NCBI GenBank assembly: GCA_934215995.1 | Contig: CAKQBC010000195.1 | Coordinates: 1-5,092, forward strand | Source: an uncultured Bacillus sp. | GTDB taxonomy: Bacteria > Bacillota > Bacilli > Bacillales > DSM-1321 | Reading direction: 5' to 3' | DNA length: 5,092 bases | Shown here: positions 1-5,092 of the stretch, one piece after another | Position numbering within the stretch: the first letter of the stretch is position 1 | How the letters are laid out: each line of letters starts with the position of its first letter | Notes under the pieces: generated by a model | The model's input: only the letters and a program-made list of their open reading frames with translations | The model's database searches: none | Told to the model about the DNA's origin: nothing | Program-made: the position numbers and the translations under genes

Positions 1-551
1 ATCCACCAGGCAGCAACCTCCAGGAGATAGGAAGCTGCCTCATCGTTTTCATGATTCAGCATCGTGCCTTCCGTGAACCAATCTTCCTTTGAAGGGTCTT
101 GCGTCCATTCATGATTCGGGCCCACCTGGTCGGCAACAAACTCAACCAGCACCTTAAGGTCACGTTCATGGGCTTCTTCCACAAGCTTTTTGAACTCTTT
201 CATCGTGCCGAATTGTTCCTCTGTCTTGTAGAAATCCTGCACCCAATATCCGTGATAGCCTTTGTCTTCATTCTCAAATACCGGCGATAAGGAAATGGCC
301 GTAAACCCCATGTCCTTTATGTAATCAAGTTTATCGGTCAAACCTTCAAAATCGCCGCCATTATATTCCTCAGGGTCATGTACATTCTTTTTATAGTCAT
401 TTTTGCTGTTCCCGTTATGGAAGCGGTCTATGATGATATGATAGATTGTTTCATCCTCCCATAACCGTTCTTCCTTTTCCAGGGCCTTTGCATCCGCCTG
501 CCCAAAAAGCAGGAAAGGAATAAGCAGCAATGCCACTAGTTTTCTGTTCAC
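1..551 (-). CDS. Secreted alpha-amylase-family (GH13) protein, 5' part only
   Basis: The reading frame is open from a GTG at 549-551 to the window edge, giving 183 residues of a longer protein. The GTG is chosen because AGGGGGAG lies six bases upstream and no in-frame ATG fits better. Residues 1-23 look like a signal peptide: N-R-K, a hydrophobic run LVALLLIPFLLF, then A-D-A-K-A, a likely cleavage site. The mature part starts a GH13 TIM barrel: IYHIIIDRF (36-44), a GGDFEGLTDKLDYI segment (66-79), GFTAISLSPVF (82-92), HGYWVQDFY (100-108) and AHERDLKVLVEF (127-138). GH13 enzymes cleave or rearrange alpha-glucosidic bonds in starch-like glucans, here presumably outside the cell. Region I, normally D-x-x-x-N-H, reads E137-F-V-A-D141-Q142, and the stretch to the AAWW helix (about 180-183) is short. 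The catalytic Asp/Glu/Asp residues lie beyond the window, so activity cannot be judged. Family assignment is firm; substrate is unknown. Confidence 0.85.
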   Translation of the reverse strand, partial: MNRKLVALLLIPFLLFGQADAKALEKEERLWEDETIYHIIIDRFHNGNSKNDYKKNVHDPEEYNGGDFEGLTDKLDYIKDMGFTAISLSPVFENEDKGYHGYWVQDFYKTEEQFGTMKEFKKLVEEAHERDLKVLVEFVADQVGPNHEWTQDPSKEDWFTEGTMLNHENDEAASYLLEVAAWW

Positions 552-557
552 CTTCTG

Positions 558-565
558 CTCCCCCT
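558..565 (-). promoter_or_regulatory. Ribosome binding site deciding the GTG start of the GH13 gene
   Basis: AGGGGGAG on the minus strand lies six bases before the GTG at 549-551. It is a strong match to the Bacillus Shine-Dalgarno consensus, and it is the main reason for accepting a GTG start followed directly by a good signal peptide. Confidence 0.75.
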
Positions 566-591
566 ATTCGTAAATCTTCTACCCTACTAAG

Positions 592-618
592 ATTATATCT
601 TTCAGAAAGTAAACGCAA
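592..618 (-). promoter_or_regulatory. Probable sigma-A promoter of the GH13 amylase gene
   Basis: A perfect -10 box TATAAT lies at 592-597 on the minus strand, about 40 bases before the GTG start. The best -35 candidate is TTGCGT (613-618), matching TTG of the consensus, with a short 15-base spacer. The position is right for a leader of about 35 bases. The weak -35 and short spacer suggest that an activator may be needed or that the true -35 is different. Confidence 0.45.
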
Positions 619-667
619 TTGAGAAAGGTGTAAAACTTTATATAAAAAGGATTATTTTTCTACTTCA

Positions 668-681
668 GGTTGCCGGCAACC
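668..681. repeat. Perfect 14-bp palindrome between asnO terminator and amylase promoter
   Basis: GGTTGCCGGCAACC reads the same on both strands. Together with flanking bases it also allows a hairpin (TTGCCGG, 3-base loop, CCGGCAA at 670-686) directly after the U-tract of the asnO terminator. It sits about 70 bases upstream of the amylase -10 box. It could be a regulator operator for the amylase gene or merely a second hairpin protecting the asnO transcript end. The sequence alone does not decide. Confidence 0.5.
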
Positions 682-684
682 GGC

Positions 685-715
685 AAAAAATGGCCCGGTC
701 GCCTATGCCCGGGCC
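685..715 (-). terminator. Rho-independent terminator of asnO
   Basis: On the minus strand a 7-bp all-G/C stem (GGCCCGG at 709-715 with CCGGGCC at 692-698) and a 10-base loop are followed after one base by six U residues (685-690). It begins 11 bases after the asnO stop codon, so asnO should be transcribed separately from the amylase gene. Confidence 0.85.
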
Positions 716-725
716 TGACAATAAA

Positions 726-2573
726 TCATGATTCAATCAGCTGTACACCATATTCATCAAACCATATATCCATCTGCGCCAGGTGGGCAAGCAGCTGCGG
801 CCCTGACATCAGCTGGCCGAACCAGGGAACCTGAAAAGAGGAACCGCCCGATTTCACCAGCTCCTGCAGCTGCTCCTTCTTGAAAAACTCATGAAGCATG
901 CTGCTTTTGTTTGCCAGCCGTTCAGATAACAGGGACGTCACCTTTTCCGTATAGATGGGATGATGGGTCTTCGGATAAGGGCTTTTCTTTCTATACAGCA
1001 CTTCATCCGAGACGACTCCCTCCATTGCCATCCGAAGGATCCCTTTTTCCCTGTTGCCGGCCATTTTCATTTCCCAAGGGACGTTCCACACATATTCCAC
1101 CAGCCTATGGTCGGCAAAAGGAACCCGTACCTCCAGGCTTGCAGCCATGCTCATCCGGTCCTTCCTTTCTAGCAGCGTCGTCATGAACCAATGCATATTG
1201 CTGTAAAAAAGCTGCCTTCTTCTTGATTCCCTGAGCGTCTCTCCATCCAGCAATGGGGTTTCTTTCATTGTCTTTTCATATTTGCTTTGGACGTAGTCCT
1301 CAATTTGGAGACGGTCATGCCAATATCCCTTCAAGAGGCCCATTCTTTCATTTGATGAACGGATCCATGGAAATCCCTCTTTATCAGCCTCAACGGAATG
1401 AAACCAAGGATACCCGCCGAAAATCTCATCTGCACATTCGCCGGACAGGCTGACGACGAAATCCTTTTTGACCTCTTTACAGAACCAGAGCAAAGATGAA
1501 TCAATGTCCGCCATCCCCGGCAAATCCTTGGCAAGCACCGCTTCCCGCAAGAGATTGGCAAGCACCTCCTGGGAGATGACAGACCTTTTATGGACGGTTT
1601 CTTTCGCTTGGGATACCATTTCGATCCACGGACGGTCATCGCTCGGCTGAAAGTCATTCCCTTTATAATGAAGTTGGTTATCTTCGTAATCAATGGAATA
1701 CGTGTGCAGATTCCCGAGCCCTTTCTCTTTGTAATGGCCTGCAGCGATTGCTGTTATGATGCTTGAATCAATGCCACCTGACAGAAACGTGCATAATGGC
1801 ACATCCGATACAAGCTGCCTGACGATGGCGTCCTTCACAAGTGATTGCACTTTCTCCTTCGTTTCCTCAAGGCTATCTGTATGTGCTTCGCTCTTCACAT
1901 CCCAATACCGCCATATTCGCTTTCCTTGTTTTGTCAATTTGATTGCATGTGCAGGACGGAGCTCATGTATGTCTTTGAATACCCCTGACCCCGGTGAATG
2001 GGATGGCCCGAGGCCGAACAGTTCGGCCATTCCCTCCCTGTCCAGAACAGCCTGAACGTCGGGGTGGGCAAGGATTGCTTTCAGTTCAGAGCCGAATACA
2101 ATCCCTTTCCCGAGTTCCTTGTAGAATAACGGTTTCACCCCAAGGCGGTCGCGCGCCATGAACAATTCATCCTTTTCATGGTCCCAGACAGCAAAGGCAT
2201 AGATCCCGTTCAGAAGCTCCACGGATTTTTCTTTCCATTCTATATAAGAAGTTAGGAGAACTTCAGTGTCAGAATGGCCTTTAAAGGAATATCCTTTTAG
2301 TAGCAGGTCTTTGCGCAGTTCTTCCGTATTGTATAATTCACCATTGTAGCAAATCGTAAATAAACCGTTGGCGCTCTGCCTGGACATTGGCTGCTTACCG
2401 CCTTCAGGATCTACGACTGTCAGCCTTTTATGCCCGAAGCACGCATGGCGGGCAAACCACATGCCGCTCTCATCAGGCCCTCTTTTGGACATCGACTCAG
2501 CCATTTTTTGAACGATTCCGATCTTGTTTTCCATATTGATTGAATAATCAACCCATCCAGTGATACCGCACAT
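726..2573 (-). CDS. asnO: Asparagine synthetase, glutamine-hydrolysing, AsnO type
   Basis: Complete 615-residue protein that makes asparagine from aspartate, ATP and glutamine in the cytoplasm. The N-terminal class II glutaminase domain (about 1-200) begins Met-Cys2, the nucleophile freed by Met removal, and carries RGPDESG (31-37), YNGELYN (76-82) and SDTEVLL (101-107), the usual glutamine-binding motifs. The C-terminal synthetase domain carries the ATP pyrophosphatase loop SGGIDSS (265-271), LSGECADEIFGG (376-387), DRMSM (472-476) and LEVRVPFADH (480-489). All expected active-site motifs are present. Length and wording (for example GECADEIFGGYPWF and LYRKKSPYPKTHHP) match, from memory, B. 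subtilis AsnO/YisO (614 aa) rather than AsnB (632 aa) or AsnH (747 aa). In B. subtilis, asnO is linked to sporulation. Start: ATG with AGGGTGG seven bases upstream. Monocistronic, with its own terminator, divergent from the yisN-like gene. Confidence 0.95.
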   Translation of the reverse strand: MCGITGWVDYSINMENKIGIVQKMAESMSKRGPDESGMWFARHACFGHKRLTVVDPEGGKQPMSRQSANGLFTICYNGELYNTEELRKDLLLKGYSFKGHSDTEVLLTSYIEWKEKSVELLNGIYAFAVWDHEKDELFMARDRLGVKPLFYKELGKGIVFGSELKAILAHPDVQAVLDREGMAELFGLGPSHSPGSGVFKDIHELRPAHAIKLTKQGKRIWRYWDVKSEAHTDSLEETKEKVQSLVKDAIVRQLVSDVPLCTFLSGGIDSSIITAIAAGHYKEKGLGNLHTYSIDYEDNQLHYKGNDFQPSDDRPWIEMVSQAKETVHKRSVISQEVLANLLREAVLAKDLPGMADIDSSLLWFCKEVKKDFVVSLSGECADEIFGGYPWFHSVEADKEGFPWIRSSNERMGLLKGYWHDRLQIEDYVQSKYEKTMKETPLLDGETLRESRRRQLFYSNMHWFMTTLLERKDRMSMAASLEVRVPFADHRLVEYVWNVPWEMKMAGNREKGILRMAMEGVVSDEVLYRKKSPYPKTHHPIYTEKVTSLLSERLANKSSMLHEFFKKEQLQELVKSGGSSFQVPWFGQLMSGPQLLAHLAQMDIWFDEYGVQLIES

Positions 2574-2580
2574 CCGCCTT

Positions 2581-2587
2581 CCACCCT
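2581..2587 (-). promoter_or_regulatory. asnO: Ribosome binding site of asnO
   Basis: AGGGTGG on the minus strand lies seven bases before the asnO ATG. It supports this start, which also places Cys at residue 2 as the glutaminase mechanism requires. Confidence 0.7.
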
Positions 2588-3047
2588 CTCTTAATCATGT
2601 CGCATGCCCGAATTTCGTGCCTGATGCATGGACCGTCAATGCTTCGCCAAGCTTTCTGTCAATGTTTTTGGAAGCTCCGGCCAGCCTTTTAGGCAAAAAC
2701 GCTTTTTCCGTTAAGCAACATATCCAAAACATTTTATGTGTAATAGCCTATGCAGGAAGAACTGATGTGTTAATGTCCACCTTATTTTTTGTTATACGGG
2801 GGCTTGCCTCTATCCAAACCTCCCCCAAACATCAAGTCGGCCGTGAAAGCGATGGAGAGGCGGGCAATGCTTGCCATCCGTTTCATCCATGGCTGAATTA
2901 AGCGCAGCTTTTGCTGCAAGGATTCAAATTCCTGTTTTCCATTCAATCGGGCGTTTTCGAGACTGCCCGTCCACCGCTTGCAGCCTTTCTTTTTTCCTTC
3001 ATGAAAAGGAAAAACGGAGCACTTTCTTGTGGGTTATATAAGGCTGC

Positions 3048-3078
3048 TTGAAGAATCCCTTCATCCAGCAGTTATATT
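3048..3078 (+). promoter_or_regulatory. Tentative promoter of the yisN-like gene
   Basis: TTGAAG (3048-3053) and TATATT (3073-3078) are the best -35/-10 pair upstream of the gene, but the 19-base spacer is longer than ideal. A second TATATT at 3114-3119 is too near the ribosome binding site, since its transcript would begin at about the Shine-Dalgarno sequence. Weak evidence. Confidence 0.25.
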
Positions 3079-3125
3079 TCTGACTTAAAATGTCAACAAA
3101 AGTAGGTGAGATCTATATTTACACT

Positions 3126-3131
3126 CGGAGG
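3126..3131 (+). promoter_or_regulatory. yisN: Ribosome binding site of the yisN-like gene
   Basis: CGGAGG lies eight bases before the ATG at 3140, an ideal Bacillus arrangement. It fixes the start of this gene and argues that it is expressed. Confidence 0.75.
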
Positions 3132-3139
3132 TTACAGAA

Positions 3140-3709
3140 ATGGATAAGCAACAAAGGGCAGAACTGATAAACCATCAATCGAGGGCGTTTACGGATGGTA
3201 TTGTTGAATATATAAACGATCAATGGATATTCTTCAGCGATGAAAACGATGAAGCCTATCCATTGGAAGAATACGTAAACCAGGAAATAGAGATTTTCAG
3301 GAACAGCCGCTGGAAAAGGGGCACCCTAAGCGACACTGGGATTGTAAATGTAAGAAAGGATACTCTGTACCTTCATCATCAAGAAAAGGTCAGGATGAAA
3401 AAAAGCCTGTTATACTCTTTTGAGCATCTGCTATCGGAATTGAATGACGACTCTTTTTTCCAATTCATCATGACACTCAACTCACTCTCTTTCTCCATAT
3501 ATGATTGCATATACGGCTACAACCAGCTTACATTCTTAACGGACCGGGACAAGTGCAGCGGCGTGAATTTTTTCACCTTTGATAACGGCACGTGTGTATG
3601 CTCGGTCCAGCACCATTTTGTGTACTCGACAAAAGAGCATGACCGATTCGAATTCACGCAAAATACCGGAAAAAGGATTGTGATTGAAAAATTAAACCCC
3701 GTCAATTGA
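3140..3709 (+). CDS. yisN: Uncharacterised YisN-like protein (DUF2777 family)
   Basis: A 189-residue soluble protein of unknown function with no signal peptide or membrane segment. The assignment to the YisN/DUF2777 family rests on remembered sequence character and on adjacency to asnO, as in B. subtilis; it is not proven here. Visible layout: an N-terminal beta-rich, SH3-like part (about 16-60, with GIVEYINDQWIFF and IEIFRNSRWKRGTL), a helical middle (about 86-130, MKKSLLYSFEHLLSEL and FFQFIMTLNSLSFSIYDCI), and a C-terminal strand-rich part (about 140-184) with CVCSVQHHF (152-160) and DRFEFT (168-173). Cys123, Cys139, Cys152 and Cys154 together with His158-His159 could form a metal or redox site, which is speculation. 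The start is secured by CGGAGG eight bases upstream. It is divergent from asnO across a 566-base spacer and convergent with the c-di-GMP gene. It appears monocistronic. Confidence 0.65.
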   Translation: MDKQQRAELINHQSRAFTDGIVEYINDQWIFFSDENDEAYPLEEYVNQEIEIFRNSRWKRGTLSDTGIVNVRKDTLYLHHQEKVRMKKSLLYSFEHLLSELNDDSFFQFIMTLNSLSFSIYDCIYGYNQLTFLTDRDKCSGVNFFTFDNGTCVCSVQHHFVYSTKEHDRFEFTQNTGKRIVIEKLNPVN

Positions 3710-3760
3710 TGGACGGTTGAATCGTGTTTTTTTTGCATCAATGCCTGCCGTGTAAACACG

Positions 3761-3796
3761 CAAAAAGGAACCCTGCTGCCTGAGGGTTCCTTTTTG
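3761..3796. terminator. Bidirectional rho-independent terminator between convergent genes
   Basis: A perfect 14-bp stem with an 8-base loop (3775-3782): CAAAAAGGAACCCT at 3761-3774 pairs with AGGGTTCCTTTTTG at 3783-3796. The A5/T5 flanks give a U-tract in both directions, so it can end both the yisN-like transcript (stop at 3709) and the GGDEF-EAL transcript (stop at 3821, 25 bases away). A weaker hairpin (CCGTC/GACGG, 3699-3716) overlaps the yisN-like stop codon, with an 8-T run 10 bases further on at 3727-3734. Confidence 0.9.
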
Positions 3797-3820
3797 GCTT
3801 CTGACCGCTATGTCCTCCTC

Positions 3821-5092
3821 TTAATGAGAGGAGACGTTCATGCATAGATTTTTTTCGAAGTCCTGGGTTGTCAGCGGCTTATCAATATAAAATCCTTGTG
3901 CATACTGGCACTCCATTTCTTTCAGCAGATGCAGTTGCTCTTCTGTTTCAACGCCTTCAGCCACTACTTTTACAGAAAGTCCCCGGCCCATCGTGATGAT
4001 TGCTTTAACGATGGCGATATCAGATGTATCCAGCTTAAGATTGTTGATGAATGACCGGTCGATCTTCAAGTAATCAATCGGCAGGTCCTTCAGGTAGCTG
4101 AGCGAAGAATAGCCCGTCCCAAAATCATCAATGGATACCTTAACCCCCAGGCTCTGCAATTCCTGCATTGTAGCTATGCTGTAATTCAGGTTCACAATCA
4201 TCGCTGTCTCAGTCAGCTCCAGATGCAGATCGTCCGCTTGCAGGCCTGATTGTTCAAGGGCTTCCTTCACCTGCTTCACAAAATGGGGCTGCTGGAATTG
4301 AAAAGCAGATACATTCACAGAAATCTTCAAATGCGGATTCCCGCCTTCCTGCCACTTCTTATTCTGCCTGCAGGCAGTATCCAGGACCCATGCCCCTATT
4401 TCTTCGATAATGCCCGTCTCTTCCGCGATCGGAATGAAGTCCACTGGCGATATAAGCCCCTTTTCCGGGTGATTCCACCTGATTAAAGCCTCACTGCCAT
4501 ATACCTTCCCCGTATCCAGTTCAACCAAGGGCTGATAGCATAAGTAAAATTCCCCGTTAAGCAGCGCCTTGCGCAATCCGCTTTCTATCTCGAACCGATG
4601 CTTTACCTGTTCATTCATTTCATTGCTGTAAAAGACGATTTTGTTCCCGCCCTGCGCTTTTCCTTTGTTCATGGCAGTATCTGCATTTTTCAACAGGCTG
4701 TCCGCTTCATTTCCGTCCTCCGGGAACATGCAGATTCCGATGCTTGATGTGATGAAAAGCTCCTGGTTATCGAAAACAATCGGCTTTGAAATACTGGAAG
4801 AGATTTCCTTAGCAAGCTTATTCAAGATATCGGCACTGACATTCTCCGTCAGGAGCAATGTGAATTTATCCCCTGCAAAACGGCCGATGAATGTCCCCGG
4901 AGGCGCCACATTTTTGATTCTGTCTGCCAGCCTGCTGAGCACCAAATCACCTGCATAATGGCCCAGGCTGTCATTGATGTTCTTGAACCGGTCAATATCA
5001 ATGAAAACAACCGAGAGCTTCCTGTGCCACTTTTGCGCCTGTTCCAGTTGCTCAAGCAGCATATCGGTGAACTTGACCCGATTGGGAAGCCC
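3821..5092 (-). CDS. GGDEF-EAL c-di-GMP phosphodiesterase, 3' part (N-terminus outside window)
   Basis: The frame stays open to the window edge: GLPNR, the usual entry of a GGDEF domain, lies upstream of the first visible ATG (5060-5062), so that ATG is internal. There are 423 visible residues, numbered from the edge. The GGDEF domain (about 1-155) keeps DIDRFKNIND (32-41) and the Asp of HYAGD (45-49), but its signature is AGDKF (73-77) instead of GGDEF and the RxxD inhibitory site is absent, so cyclase activity is unlikely. The EAL domain (about 170-415) is complete: EAL (201-203), N260, E292 in ELTE, D322-D323 of the DDFGTGYSS loop, K343, E379 and Q399. Such proteins hydrolyse c-di-GMP to pGpG, affecting motility and biofilm, with a degenerate GGDEF often acting as a GTP-sensing regulator. 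PAS or membrane sensor domains probably precede it, as in B. subtilis YkoW, but are not visible. Confidence 0.92.
   Translation of the reverse strand, partial: GLPNRVKFTDMLLEQLEQAQKWHRKLSVVFIDIDRFKNINDSLGHYAGDLVLSRLADRIKNVAPPGTFIGRFAGDKFTLLLTENVSADILNKLAKEISSSISKPIVFDNQELFITSSIGICMFPEDGNEADSLLKNADTAMNKGKAQGGNKIVFYSNEMNEQVKHRFEIESGLRKALLNGEFYLCYQPLVELDTGKVYGSEALIRWNHPEKGLISPVDFIPIAEETGIIEEIGAWVLDTACRQNKKWQEGGNPHLKISVNVSAFQFQQPHFVKQVKEALEQSGLQADDLHLELTETAMIVNLNYSIATMQELQSLGVKVSIDDFGTGYSSLSYLKDLPIDYLKIDRSFINNLKLDTSDIAIVKAIITMGRGLSVKVVAEGVETEEQLHLLKEMECQYAQGFYIDKPLTTQDFEKNLCMNVSSH

Larger units (their letters stand above)
2574..3139. other. Long divergent spacer between asnO and yisN-like gene, with cryptic minus-strand ORFs
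   Basis: These 566 bases must hold both promoters but contain no convincing gene. On the minus strand several short open stretches have Bacillus-like codon use. One, at 2782-3033, is 83 codons open and ends MFGGGLDRGKPPYNKK. Another, at 2595-2732, is 45 codons from an ATG and ends TVHASGTKFGHAT. ATG-started frames of 21 codons (2999-3064) and 19 codons (2943-3002) overlap by ATGA. None has a good ribosome binding site, so they may be chance, real small genes with odd starts, or a decayed gene. A 113-codon plus-strand frame (2560-2901) overlaps the asnO start, lacks a Shine-Dalgarno site and resembles nothing I know. Weak hairpins occur at 2904-2917 (GCAGC/GCTGC) and 2991-3014 (9 bp, mostly A/T). 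I see no riboswitch or T-box. Confidence 0.5.

Noticed and set aside
567..611. Sigma-B-like elements GTTTAC and GGGTAG upstream of the amylase gene.
   Set aside because: They are 24 bases apart, well beyond the usual 12-15 for sigma-B promoters, and a better TATAAT box lies between them.
606..621. Possible CcpA cre site overlapping the amylase promoter (AGTAAACGCAATTG).
   Set aside because: Only six of about nine fixed consensus positions match and the right half-site is wrong, so it is too weak to call although the gene type would suit catabolite repression.
1331..1693. A 120-codon minus-strand frame inside asnO.
   Set aside because: It is an out-of-frame shadow of the intact asparagine synthetase, with an Arg/Ser/Cys-rich translation and no family resemblance.
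2574..2590. GAGGGTGGAAGGCGG before asnO resembles the T-box core AGGGTGGNACCGCG.
   Set aside because: Only the GGGTGG part matches; the ACCGCG half is lost, and there is no antiterminator/terminator pair with a T-run between it and the start codon. It sits at Shine-Dalgarno distance and is better explained as the ribosome binding site.
2560..2901. A 113-codon plus-strand frame overlapping the asnO start and running into the spacer.
   Set aside because: It has no ribosome binding site, starts inside asnO on the opposite strand, and its composition (many Pro, Ser, His) is unlike a real Bacillus protein.
4849..5055. A 68-codon minus-strand frame within the GGDEF region.
   Set aside because: It is a shifted-frame shadow of the GGDEF domain, whose own frame is fully open with clear motifs.
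5060..5062. ATG as the start of the GGDEF-EAL protein.
   Set aside because: The frame remains open upstream to the window edge and encodes GLPNR, the conserved opening of GGDEF domains, so the true start lies outside the window.

Overview
The window looks like chromosomal DNA of a Bacillus-type firmicute (Bacillaceae). The reasons are strong AGGAGG-like ribosome binding sites, an asparagine synthetase closely resembling Bacillus subtilis AsnO (YisO), a neighbour resembling the Bacillus-specific YisN/DUF2777 family, and a base composition that by eye is in the mid-40s percent GC. There are four protein genes; two run off the window ends. I see no rRNA, tRNA, CRISPR array, insertion sequence or phage gene.

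Left to right: (1) 1-551, minus strand, is the 5' part of a secreted GH13 alpha-amylase-family protein starting at a GTG with a very strong ribosome binding site and a signal peptide; its conserved region I is unusual. (2) 552-725 holds its probable promoter, a perfect 14-bp palindrome, and the rho-independent terminator of the next gene. (3) 726-2573, minus strand, is a complete AsnO-type glutamine-hydrolysing asparagine synthetase (615 aa). (4) 2574-3139 is a long divergent spacer without a convincing gene, though its minus strand carries short coding-like open stretches that may be decayed or unrecognised small ORFs. (5) 3140-3709, plus strand, is a 189-aa DUF2777/YisN-like protein of unknown function. 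(6) 3761-3796 is a strong symmetrical, probably bidirectional terminator between convergent genes. (7) 3821-5092, minus strand, is the 3' part of a c-di-GMP signalling protein with a degenerate GGDEF domain followed by an intact EAL domain.

The genes do not form one operon. The amylase gene and asnO point the same way but are separated by a terminator. asnO and the yisN-like gene are divergent and are also neighbours in B. subtilis, where asnO is the sporulation-associated member of three asparagine synthetase genes. The GGDEF-EAL gene is an independent convergent unit. No obviously new multi-gene system is visible. The best leads are the aberrant GH13 region I, the cryptic minus-strand ORFs upstream of asnO, and the uncharacterised partner next to asnO.
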